Source: Chloroflexota bacterium (GTDB taxonomy: Bacteria; Chloroflexota; Dehalococcoidia; Lucifugimonadales; UBA3495). Taken from it: a stretch of DNA of 42,722 nucleotides. The DNA is taken from assembly GCA_027624135.1 (NCBI GenBank), contig JAQBXL010000012.1, positions 1 through 42,722 of the forward strand, read 5' to 3'. The position numbers were made by a program, and so were the translations under genes. This document shows positions 26,318 through 33,762 of the stretch, piece after piece (position 1 is the stretch's first letter; each line of letters starts with the position of its first letter). A model generated the notes under the pieces. The model did no database searches, was not told where the DNA came from, and saw nothing but the letters and a program-made list of their open reading frames with translations.

Positions 26318-26345
26318 TTGGCGGATGCCCAAAAATGTTTATAAT
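26318..26345 (+). promoter_or_regulatory. Possible promoter of the surface-protein gene
   Basis: TTGGCG (26318-26323), a 16-bp spacer and a perfect TATAAT (26340-26345). The start would be near 26352, giving a leader of about 185 nt before ATG 26537. The stretch 26187-26536 holds no gene. Confidence 0.4.
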
Positions 26346-26536
26346 AGCCCCGGCTCTTCCTAGCAGACCGGGCCAACTGGAAACTTTTTGACGGTCACGG
26401 AGATCCGAAATTTCCTGGTCTGGATGTCTGTCTCCGCGCGAGTGGTGGAGTGGGTGTTACAAAAGCGTTCCCAATACTGTAACCGGGCTGTACCACCCAA
26501 CCGAGATTTGAGTGGCCCCGCCTGGGCGAATGAATT

Positions 26537-26926
26537 ATGGCGGAGCCCACACCTCGTTATCCGTTGGCCGACCTGGCCATCTACGCCCTTCTACCCCTGC
26601 TTGTGTTGGGAGGAATACTCGCTGGGCTGATTGCGTCTGGCGTGATTCCATTGATATCGTCATCTGACCGTGGCGGAGTGGTCGGCGCCCTGTTCCTCGG
26701 GCCAGTGGGAGTTCTTATCACGGGGAGCGACGATGTGGAGTTGGTCTCCGGAGAGGGCCGGGTTAGAGTGGCCATCTCCTCCGGCTCCGTGACTTCCCCG
26801 GTGCTGTTGAGCTATCAAGAACTCGACACGACCGAAAATATTATCTTGGGGAAGGGATACCCAAGCACCGGGAGATTCTTCGAACTGTCGGCACAGCCGC
26901 AGATAGCTAATGATGGCCCGGTGTGA
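26537..26926 (+). CDS. Membrane-anchored N-terminal part of the interrupted surface protein (ZU5-like)
   Basis: A 129-residue frame with one membrane segment (about residues 14-40, IYALLPLLVLGGILAGLIAS) followed by a short linker and the first half of a beta-rich ZU5-like domain (ELVSGEGRVRVAISSGSV, SPVLLSYQEL). It ends at TGA 26924-26926. The reading frame continues open straight after that stop into the 600-residue ORF at 26936, and the beta domain continues across the stop (see findings). It is therefore best read as the start of a single 733-residue anchored extracytoplasmic protein rather than a separate gene. Confidence 0.6.
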   Translation: MAEPTPRYPLADLAIYALLPLLVLGGILAGLIASGVIPLISSSDRGGVVGALFLGPVGVLITGSDDVELVSGEGRVRVAISSGSVTSPVLLSYQELDTTENIILGKGYPSTGRFFELSAQPQIANDGPV

Positions 26927-26935
26927 TTCCTGCCG

Positions 26936-28738
26936 ATGCTCGCGATCTCCGTAGCCGTGGGGCCGGGAGACTTGGCGCTGGCCGGAAACGACTACTCGCG
27001 GTTTGCCTTGCAGCATTACTCTGAGCTGGACCAGTACTGGGAAGTCTTGGATACGACCCCCAAGCCATATGATTCCGCCGTTGTGGCCTATACCGGCAGT
27101 CTAAGCCGGTTCGCGCTCAGCATCGCTCCGGCCGCTGTCGCCCGGGCAGCTGCAACTGCTGCTAGGCCAGAAAATGAAACTGCTGCGCTCGACACGCCTG
27201 GACCTGAACCGACAATCACCATCGCGCTGGCAGCAAGCCCTATTCCGGTGCCGACAGCGACTGGGCTGCCGACCCCAACTCCCACGCCGGTGTCCACTGG
27301 GCCTGTGGCCCTAGCGCCTGCATCGGTCTCAACTCCCACAATGATTCCATCTCCGATACCAACGCAGACTCCGGGCGTCTCGCCGACCCCCACCGCAACT
27401 CTCACTCCCAGCCCGACACCTATACCGACGCCCTCGGCAACGCCATCACCAACTCCAACGCTGACAACCCCTACTCCTGTACCAACGCCGACGCCGACAA
27501 CCCCCACGCCAACGCCTGTTCCAACCCCAACATCGACGCTGACCCCCACTCCTACTCCAACAATGACTCCGAGGCCAACGCCTGTTCTTACTCCGACGCC
27601 GACCTCGACGCCGACCCCAACGCCGACACCGACGGCCACGCCCGTTCCCACACCGACCCCAACTTCGACACCGATTCCAACGCCTTTCCCGACATCGACT
27701 CCAGTGCCGACACCTGCTCCCACCGCTACTCCAGCATCGACCCCCACTCCGACACCGACATCGACGGCTGTTCCGACACCGAGCCCAACGTTTACCCCGG
27801 TACCATCTCCGATCCCAACGTCAACGTCAACACCAACGCCCACGCCCACGCCCACGCCCACGCCCACGCTGAGTCCCACTCCTACGTTGACGCCGACACC
27901 TGCCCCGACAGCTACTCCTACGCCTACACCTACGCCGACGCCAGTTCCCGGTGGCAGAATCGCATTTCAGTCAGACCGAAGCGGGAATTTCGAGATCATG
28001 ACCATGGGTTTGGATGGTTCAAATCCAGTGAATATCACGAATCATCCAGCGTCCGATTTGGATCCGTCGTGGTGTGGTAGCGGAACCCTGACATTCGTCT
28101 CTGGCCGCGATGGGAATACGAATATCTACATCATGTCGGCCATCGGAACTGATCAGACCAGGCTTACGGATGGACCGGCAGCCGACCACTCGCCGGCCTG
28201 CTCGTCCTCAGGAGACCAGATTGCCTACAGCTCCGACGAGAACGGCAATGACGATATACATGTGATGAACCCAGATGGTTCGGGTCAGCAGCGTTTGACG
28301 ACCTCGGCTGCAGCGGATAATCATCCGGCGTGGTCTCCGGACGGCTCCAAGATCGCTTTTGTATCGGACCGCGACGGCAACCAAGAGATCTACGTGATGA
28401 ACTCCGACGGCACCGGAAAGGTCAATCTGACCAACAACTCTGGCGGAGATTCGGAACCATCCTGGTCGCCAAACGGCGCTAAGATCGCGTTCGCCTCCAA
28501 CCGTAATGGCGCCTGGGAGATCTACATGATGCAATCGGACGGTTCTGGAGCTTTTCCGCTGACGAATAACGGTACTGCGGACGGCGCGCCGAGTTGGAAT
28601 ATTACTGGGTCCCTGTTAGTGAGTCACAGTAGCCGAGACGGTAACGATGAGGTCTACAGAATGAGTTCCGTTGGTTCGTTTCAGACCAACCTAACCAACG
28701 ATACTTCTTCCGACAGTCACGCCGATTGGGAGTGGTGA
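26936..28738 (+). CDS. Pro/Thr-stalk beta-propeller surface protein (PD40/TolB-like), downstream part
   Basis: A 600-residue frame in phase with the upstream membrane-anchored frame. Residues 1-62 complete a ZU5-like beta domain ([27 protein letters not shown]). Residues about 102-338 are an extreme Pro-Thr repeat stalk of about 235 residues. Residues 340-600 hold six PD40 repeats (each with a [20 protein letters not shown] core and PSWSPxGxKIAF), forming a six-bladed TolB-like propeller. The likely role is a cell-surface binding or adhesion protein held away from the membrane. If translated alone from ATG 26936 it would lack any export signal, so function needs read-through or an intact allele. 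Confidence 0.7.
   Translation: MLAISVAVGPGDLALAGNDYSRFALQHYSELDQYWEVLDTTPKPYDSAVVAYTGSLSRFALSIAPAAVARAAATAARPENETAALDTPGPEPTITIALAASPIPVPTATGLPTPTPTPVSTGPVALAPASVSTPTMIPSPIPTQTPGVSPTPTATLTPSPTPIPTPSATPSPTPTLTTPTPVPTPTPTTPTPTPVPTPTSTLTPTPTPTMTPRPTPVLTPTPTSTPTPTPTPTATPVPTPTPTSTPIPTPFPTSTPVPTPAPTATPASTPTPTPTSTAVPTPSPTFTPVPSPIPTSTSTPTPTPTPTPTPTLSPTPTLTPTPAPTATPTPTPTPTPVPGGRIAFQSDRSGNFEIMTMGLDGSNPVNITNHPASDLDPSWCGSGTLTFVSGRDGNTNIYIMSAIGTDQTRLTDGPAADHSPACSSSGDQIAYSSDENGNDDIHVMNPDGSGQQRLTTSAAADNHPAWSPDGSKIAFVSDRDGNQEIYVMNSDGTGKVNLTNNSGGDSEPSWSPNGAKIAFASNRNGAWEIYMMQSDGSGAFPLTNNGTADGAPSWNITGSLLVSHSSRDGNDEVYRMSSVGSFQTNLTNDTSSDSHADWEW
27239..27949 (+). repeat. Degenerate tandem repeats coding the Pro-Thr stalk
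   Basis: About 710 bp of short C-rich repeats (CCNACN-type hexamers, for example runs of ACGCCC near 27835-27870) encode alternating Pro and Thr. Such repeats expand and contract easily. The opposite strand shows a Val-Gly frame that is only an artefact. Confidence 0.85.
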
Positions 28739-28856
28739 TAGGCCCGCCATGCCACTGGTATTTGTGTATTCCCAGATGTGGTGGCAGAATGGCCGGGTCG
28801 CCGTGTGATCCATCGCCGGGCGGCAAAGCTCAACCCCGTAAATCAGGAGGGCCAAC

Positions 28857-29615
28857 GTGCCATCGATCAGAGTCAACCGGGCCAAACAAAAATTGCAGAA
28901 TGGAGAGGTGGTCACCACTATCTCAGGGCTACAGAGCAGCGACATCATTGATTTCCTTGGTCCGATCGGTTTCGATGCCGCATGGATCGAATGCGAGCAC
29001 GGATCGGTCGACTGGGATTCCCTGGGGGACATGACCAGAGCCTGCGACCTATGGGGGATGGCATCCATCACCCGGGTCAACTCCAACGATCCAGGCCTGA
29101 TCACCCGCACCCTGGACCGGGGTTCAATGGGGATAGTCGTGCCCCACGTCAATTCCCGAGAGGCCGCAGAACAAGCTGCCCAGTCGGCCAAATATGCCCC
29201 ATTGGGGTACCGGGGCATGTTCGGTGGCCGGCAGTCCTTTGGGGTCGGAGATTACTTCCAGCAAGCCAACGATCAGACGATGGTCATCGTGCTGCTTGAG
29301 GAGGTGGAGGCCTTGGCCAATCTTGATGAGATCCTGGCTGTACCCGACATCGACGTGTACTTTGTTGCTCCTTCGGACCTTTCCCAGACCATGGGCCACA
29401 TCGGAAACGCCGAACACCCCGAAGTTCAAAAAGCCATCGATGAAGCCATCGCCAAGATCACTGCGGCGGGCAAAGTAGCGGGAACGCTGGCGAACGACGG
29501 AAATCTGGAAGCCTACGTGGAGAAGGGAGTCAAGTTTCTGATGACCTCATGGAACGGCTGGGTAGCCAGAGGCGGCGCCGAATACGTGCGGAAGGCCACA
29601 GCGGCCGGGAAGTAA
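28857..29615 (+). CDS. HpcH/HpaI aldolase family protein
   Basis: A 252-residue class II pyruvate aldolase-fold enzyme, GTG start behind AGGAGG. Catalytic and metal positions are visible: Glu47-His48 in IECEHG, Arg73 in SITRVN, GYRGMFGGRQ (118-125), Glu148/149 in LLEEVEAL and Asp174 in VAPSDLSQTMG. The enzymes cleave 4-hydroxy-2-oxo-acids to pyruvate and an aldehyde, commonly at the end of aromatic-compound breakdown. The substrate aldehyde is unknown here. It follows the surface-protein gene by 118 bases and converges on an MFS transporter gene, which might move a related substrate. Confidence 0.92.
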   Translation: MPSIRVNRAKQKLQNGEVVTTISGLQSSDIIDFLGPIGFDAAWIECEHGSVDWDSLGDMTRACDLWGMASITRVNSNDPGLITRTLDRGSMGIVVPHVNSREAAEQAAQSAKYAPLGYRGMFGGRQSFGVGDYFQQANDQTMVIVLLEEVEALANLDEILAVPDIDVYFVAPSDLSQTMGHIGNAEHPEVQKAIDEAIAKITAAGKVAGTLANDGNLEAYVEKGVKFLMTSWNGWVARGGAEYVRKATAAGK

Positions 29616-29638
29616 CTGAAGTAACCGCCCGGGCCGAG

Positions 29639-30928
29639 TTACGACGCCGGAGGGCGCTCCATTCGTTTGGACGCTGGCTGGCGTCCGGTCGTTTTTAGCG
29701 GCATCAGCAGCAACGCGCCGATGACGAACAACCCTGCGGACCCGGATATCAGCATCTGGTAGCCAAAGTCATCGCCGTTGATTCGGTTTAGCGCGTCGAT
29801 CCCTGGTCCCAATAACTTTGCCACGGCCGCGCCGCCAATGGTCGCCAGGTTCACGATGCCGATGTGAAGCCCCGCCTGGCCTTCGTCCGCCAATTCATTG
29901 GCCAATGCCCAGTTTGCGCTCATTAGCGTGCCGATCGAGGCGCCGAGCACGCTGGCTATGATCAATACTTCCGTGGAATCATTGGCGGTCAACATCCACA
30001 GGGAGGCCAAGGCCGAGCCAATGGCGCCCACCATGACGACCGGCTTTCTGCCGACCCGGTCGGATACCCAGCCGGAAACCAAGCCTGCGATGGCCAAGGC
30101 CCCGGCAATCACCAAGATCATGCGGGCCAAAGCCTCCGCCGCATTGTCCAGCCCAACCGAGTCTCTCAGGAAGAACAGCCCGTAGGTCTGGAACGACGCT
30201 ATCGCGGTAATCATAACCAAACGAGAGATCAAGAATAGCCCCAACTGGGTGTTCAGTACCGATCGAAACGACGATTCGACATCGCGGCGCTGAGAATTTA
30301 GAGGGGACGCCAATTCCATACGGGAGACTTGGATCGACGTGACGGATATGGCCAGAATCATGGCAAAGGCCAATATCCCCAAGGTTATCCATTGCCAGTC
30401 TAAGCTCCCAGTCTTGCCGATCAGCGAGCCGGTGACAGCGATCATCACCGCCCCGCCCACCGTGTCGGACATTATCTTCATCGACGAGGCCATGCCGATG
30501 CGATTCAATGGCACGCAATCCCGAACCAGGGCTAACCCTGGGCCATAGGCGATATTCACGTTGGCCTGGATGAATATCCAAGCACCGAACAACACTGGGA
30601 AATTGGGCGCCAACCGCACGCCAACCAAACCTACCGCGGCGAAGATGGAGCCCCAGAGGATGAACGGAACCCGGCGGCCAAGGGGGGAATGACTGCGGTC
30701 GCTGATTCGCCCAATGGTTGGTTGCACCAGGGCAGCCATGATCAGCCCGCTGATCCCTAGCACTGCCAGGTAGGTGTTCTTGAGCTCTTCCGGAGCTAGA
30801 GTCAGCACGATCACCGGAAGAATCACCGTGTCCATGGCTAGGATGAACCCGGTTACCCCGAAGCTAAATGAATTCAGCTTCAGCAGGTCAAAATTACTCC
30901 AATTTCTATTCCACGGGCCTTGGGCCAT
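29639..30928 (-). CDS. MFS transporter (SLC45/sugar-cation-symporter-like)
   Basis: A 429-residue inner-membrane transporter with about 12 membrane segments. Motif A between helices 2 and 3 reads GRISDRSHSPLGRR (73-86), the SHSPLGRRVPFI form found in SLC45/sucrose-type and GPH-like carriers. The second half has a matching GWVSDRVGRKPVV motif. The cargo is not readable; sugars or organic acids are both possible. Its 3' end faces the HpcH/HpaI aldolase gene 23 bases away, and its 5' end is divergent from the BtuF-like gene. Confidence 0.88.
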   Translation of the reverse strand: MAQGPWNRNWSNFDLLKLNSFSFGVTGFILAMDTVILPVIVLTLAPEELKNTYLAVLGISGLIMAALVQPTIGRISDRSHSPLGRRVPFILWGSIFAAVGLVGVRLAPNFPVLFGAWIFIQANVNIAYGPGLALVRDCVPLNRIGMASSMKIMSDTVGGAVMIAVTGSLIGKTGSLDWQWITLGILAFAMILAISVTSIQVSRMELASPLNSQRRDVESSFRSVLNTQLGLFLISRLVMITAIASFQTYGLFFLRDSVGLDNAAEALARMILVIAGALAIAGLVSGWVSDRVGRKPVVMVGAIGSALASLWMLTANDSTEVLIIASVLGASIGTLMSANWALANELADEGQAGLHIGIVNLATIGGAAVAKLLGPGIDALNRINGDDFGYQMLISGSAGLFVIGALLLMPLKTTGRQPASKRMERPPAS

Positions 30929-31083
30929 TCTCGGCGTCCGCTTGGTTCAAGATCAATGCGCATCGCCCACCAACCTCCCGGTCTGGGCGGCAAACCGTGG
31001 TTTATAATACAGCAGCGCCGTCGGATCGTGCCTCCAATATAGTGGCGGGTAGGCTGGGTTTCTCCGGACTCCCTCGCATCTGC

Positions 31084-31100
31084 TAATCACCTGTTGATTA
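31084..31100. promoter_or_regulatory. Palindrome upstream of the BtuF-like gene
   Basis: TAATCA-CCTGT-TGATTA, a perfect 6-5-6 dyad in the divergent interval between the MFS and BtuF-like genes, resembling a dimeric regulator site. No cobalamin riboswitch hallmark is seen in the 239-base gap. Confidence 0.3.
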
Positions 31101-31167
31101 AATGATGGGCCACCTACCACGTTCGGCGCCACTTTAGCCTCCAATACTGGAATCCCAAAGGACGTCA

Positions 31168-32148
31168 GTGCCCGAGATGAAGATTTGTTCCCTGCTTCCC
31201 AGCGGGACCGAGATATTGTTTGCCTTAGGTCTGGGAGATCAGGTCGCCGGGGTGTCCGACCTGTGCGACTTCCCGGCTGGCGCTAAGTCCAAACCGGCGG
31301 TCAGCCGCAGCAGGGTAGATCCTTCCGTTCTGTCCAGCGAAGAAGTGGAAGCCGCAATGATTGATTTGCTCACCCGTGGCGAAAATCCATACGACTTGGA
31401 CCAAGAGTGGCTGGTGAGAGAGTCTCCCGACGTGATCTTGACCCAGGACCTCTGCCACGTCTGCGAAGTGGACGCCGGGCAGGTGACTGGGGTGGTCTCT
31501 GGGATGGAAGTCCAACCCGAGGTCGTCGTGCTGCAGCCTAGAACTTTTCAAGATGTCTTAGATTCATTTCTGCAGGTTGGCAGGGCCTGCGGGACGGAAG
31601 AGACGGCGGTTCAGATGATTGCGGCGATACGGGAGCGGGTGCAGGCGATCCAAGACAAACTCCCACCTGTGGCAGAACGGCCACGGGTGTTTTCTATGGA
31701 GGGGATCAACCCTCTGGTGGTGGGTGGCCACTGGATACCTGACATGCTGGATCTGGCGGGGGGTAAGCAGGAGATGCTTGCTCCGGGCTGTGCGGCCAAA
31801 AGGTTGGAGTGGGATGAGATTCGCAGCTATGATCCGGATAAGCTGTTCGTCGATCTATGCTCTTCCGACCTGGCTAGAAATCTTCGTGAGGCGCCCTGGT
31901 TCGAAGATCAGGAGGGCTGGAGGGAACTTGCCGCAGTAAAGAATGGCGAAGTCTATCTGATCGACCATTCTTATTTCAGCCGTCCCGGCCCCAGGGTCAT
32001 CAAAGGTCTGGAGATATTGGCTCAACTGACCCATCCGGGGCTCTTCACCGGGCTGGTGCCGCCGCGAACTGTGGTCAAATTGGACGCTCGACACTATGCC
32101 GGTCTCCCAACCGGAGGACTGGTAGAGAGCTTTTCCCCGTATCGTTGA
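31168..32148 (+). CDS. BtuF-like cobalamin/periplasmic-type binding protein without signal peptide
   Basis: A 326-residue member of the BtuF/FepB-type metal-chelate binding family (COG0614). It starts MKICSLLPSGTEILFALGLGDQVAGVSDLCDFP, the hallmark of the cobalamin-binding branch, and continues with DVILTQDLCHVC and VVGGHWIPDMLDLAGG. There is no signal peptide or lipobox: the first residues go straight into the core strand, so the protein appears cytosolic. No permease or ATPase gene adjoins. The GTG start at 31168 has AAAGGA 5 bases upstream; ATG 31177 is an alternative. Soluble versions of this family are common, but their role is not established. Confidence 0.85.
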   Translation: MPEMKICSLLPSGTEILFALGLGDQVAGVSDLCDFPAGAKSKPAVSRSRVDPSVLSSEEVEAAMIDLLTRGENPYDLDQEWLVRESPDVILTQDLCHVCEVDAGQVTGVVSGMEVQPEVVVLQPRTFQDVLDSFLQVGRACGTEETAVQMIAAIRERVQAIQDKLPPVAERPRVFSMEGINPLVVGGHWIPDMLDLAGGKQEMLAPGCAAKRLEWDEIRSYDPDKLFVDLCSSDLARNLREAPWFEDQEGWRELAAVKNGEVYLIDHSYFSRPGPRVIKGLEILAQLTHPGLFTGLVPPRTVVKLDARHYAGLPTGGLVESFSPYR

Positions 32149-32173
32149 TTCCGTAATGTAGTCCGATCAGGCG

Positions 32174-32203
32174 TTGGCACACGGATAATGGAGCGTATAT
32201 AAT
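32174..32203 (+). promoter_or_regulatory. Promoter of the flavin reductase gene
   Basis: TTGGCA (32174-32179), an 18-bp spacer and TATAAT (32198-32203). The leader that follows carries repeated (T/C)ACTCTTC motifs. Confidence 0.55.
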
Positions 32204-32207
32204 ATTG

Positions 32208-32273
32208 ACTCTTCACATTGTCTCTTCATAGTGACTCTTCCGGTGGCGCCACTCAGAGATTCACTCTTCCGGT
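32208..32273 (+). repeat. Repeated ACTCTTC motifs in the flavin reductase leader
   Basis: ACTCTTC occurs at 32208, 32234 and 32263. The last two extend to ACTCTTCCGGT (32234-32244 and 32263-32273). CCGGTATC is also repeated at 32269 and 32287. Spacings of 26 and 29 bp begin right after the -10, which suits an operator array or a mere local duplication. Confidence 0.45.
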
Positions 32274-32315
32274 ATCGTTCGCCGCGCCGGTATCATTTTT
32301 AGTGTAGGTATTGCC

Positions 32316-32801
32316 TTGCTTGATAACGATGAGTTTAGGTCGGCCCTTTCCCAGTTTGCCACCGGCGTTACGGTGATCACTACTCTGGATGACGAGGGTC
32401 AGCCCCATTCCATGACGGCCAACGCCTTCTCCTCGATCTGCCTTGACCCGCCGACGGTCATGGTCTGTATCGCCCATGGCACCCATACCTTTGGTTATCT
32501 GGAGAAGACAGGCCGCTTCGGCGTCAATATCCTCAATCGGGAACAGCAGGATTTGGGCGCCTACTTCGCCAAAAAGCCGGAAAACCGCACTGAAGACCTC
32601 GAATACCATTACTCTAAGGCGGAAAACGGGGTGCCAATCTTGGACGGCTCAATGGTCTTCTTCGGTTGCGAAGTCCTGGGGGCTCACGTATATGGGGACC
32701 ACACGATCTACGTGGGTGAGGTAAAAGAAATGCGCCAGAACGAGTCTGGCGCACCTTTGATGTTTTTCGCTAGCCGCTGGTACAACCCCTCCGAAGAGTA
32801 G
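32316..32801 (+). CDS. Flavin reductase-like FMN-binding protein
   Basis: A 161-residue member of the flavin reductase (DIM6/NTAB, HpaC-like) family. It has FATGVTVITT, HSMTANAFSSICLDPPTVMVC, FGVNILNREQQDL and a closing FFASRWYNPSEE. Such proteins reduce FMN or FAD with NAD(P)H to feed two-component monooxygenases. The luciferase-type monooxygenase encoded at 20364 could use its product, though the genes are 11 kb apart. The start is TTG at 32316, with only a weak ribosome site; the next in-frame ATG would remove the conserved N-terminal strand. Confidence 0.9.
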   Translation: MLDNDEFRSALSQFATGVTVITTLDDEGQPHSMTANAFSSICLDPPTVMVCIAHGTHTFGYLEKTGRFGVNILNREQQDLGAYFAKKPENRTEDLEYHYSKAENGVPILDGSMVFFGCEVLGAHVYGDHTIYVGEVKEMRQNESGAPLMFFASRWYNPSEE

Positions 32802-32828
32802 GTTAGAACTGAGGCTCAAGCAGGCTTT

Positions 32829-33518
32829 TTATTTCAGGCTCGCCATGAATTGCTCGATCTCTTCATTGACCTTCTTGTGCTTCTCCATCTGCACAAGGTG
32901 AGTGCCGCCCGGAATAACGGATTCCCGGGCGTTCTTGATGTGCTCAGTCAGATAATCGGCGTACTTGACGGGAGTCATCACGTCGTCGCTTCCGCAGAGC
33001 ACCTGGGCTGGTATATCGATATTTTCTAGCTCGTTCATAACGTCGAACTTGTTGCAGGCCAAAAGGTCGTTAAGCTCGACCGCCGGACCAACCTCGACCG
33101 CTCTCTGAGACACCACCGGATGCATGTCGGATGGCACACCTTTGAAATTCTTCATGTAGCTGGCCAGCCATTTTGAATTATCCGGTCCGGGTTCTCGGCA
33201 GCGATCCAGGTACTCAGGACGAACTTTTAGACGAGCCCCCGTCCCGAGCAAGATGATCGCTTTCAGTTCTTTTGGGTACCGCAGTGCATAGAGCAGCGTG
33301 ATTGCCCCGCCCATGTTCTGCCCGCAGAGGACAACGTCCTTGTATCGCCGGGCCGTGATGAATCCTCGAACCCACTCCAAATAGCCTTCAATATCGAGGC
33401 AAGGCTTGCCCGTTGAATGTCCGGGAAGGTCGATCGCCTTGGAGTTTCGGAAATGCCGGAGTTGGTAGTAATAGGAGAGGCTGGAACTACCGGCCCCATG
33501 CAGGAATACGAGTTTCAT
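32829..33518 (-). CDS. Alpha/beta-hydrolase-fold protein with Asn in place of the nucleophile Ser
   Basis: A 229-residue alpha/beta hydrolase-fold protein. The oxyanion loop FLHGAG (5-10), the GSDDVMTP acid loop and GGTHLVQME His are all in place. The nucleophile elbow, however, reads CGQNMGG (65-71), so Asn68 stands where Ser should be. AGAGGT is 7 bases before ATG 33518; a longer frame to 33593 runs through tandem repeats and is unlikely. The change probably abolishes normal ester hydrolysis. The fold may serve as a binding or lyase-type protein, like other non-hydrolytic family members. It is a single-gene unit downstream of the gyrA terminator. Confidence 0.85.
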   Translation of the reverse strand: MKLVFLHGAGSSSLSYYYQLRHFRNSKAIDLPGHSTGKPCLDIEGYLEWVRGFITARRYKDVVLCGQNMGGAITLLYALRYPKELKAIILLGTGARLKVRPEYLDRCREPGPDNSKWLASYMKNFKGVPSDMHPVVSQRAVEVGPAVELNDLLACNKFDVMNELENIDIPAQVLCGSDDVMTPVKYADYLTEHIKNARESVIPGGTHLVQMEKHKKVNEEIEQFMASLK

Positions 33519-33528
33519 TAACGACCTC

Positions 33529-33575
33529 TGGTAATAAACAATTGGTAATAAGCAATATCTATATAGGAGATATTG
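33529..33575. repeat. Tandem 14-bp repeat and adjoining inverted repeat before the Asn-type hydrolase
   Basis: TGGTAATAAACAAT (33529-33542) is followed at once by TGGTAATAAGCAAT (33543-33556), 13 of 14 identical. Overlapping it is a perfect inverted repeat CAATATCT-(7)-AGATATTG (33553-33560 and 33568-33575). AT-rich and just upstream of the start codon, so a regulatory site is likely. Confidence 0.55.
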
Positions 33576-33688
33576 TTGAATGACTAATATCAACTACTAG
33601 CAGCTATATTATCTAAATTAGTGGACATGTTCAAGCTTTTCTTGTTGTGTAATTGATGTTCGGGGGTCTCTGTGAGGCTATCGAAATA

Positions 33689-33734
33689 GCAAATGAAGAA
33701 AGCGCCGTGTCATCACGGCGCTTTCTTCATTTGC
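33689..33734. terminator. Perfect 21-bp hairpin terminator of gyrA
   Basis: 33689-33709 pairs without mismatch with 33714-33734 around a 4-base loop. Each arm carries an A- or T-rich part (GAAGAAAGCGCC / GGCGCTTTCTTC), so it can stop transcription in both directions. It lies 29 bases past the gyrA stop codon. Confidence 0.85.
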
Positions 33735-33762
33735 CTGGTATCGTTCCGGAAGCTAAGCGGGG

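Noticed and set aside
27088-27879. A 263-codon minus-strand frame made almost wholly of Val-Gly repeats
   Set aside because: It is the complement of the Pro-Thr-coding repeats of the surface protein. Repetitive DNA keeps the other frames open; no start signal or known domain.
30929-31167. Cobalamin riboswitch before the BtuF-like gene
   Set aside because: No B12-box-like segment or matching stems seen; only a short palindrome.
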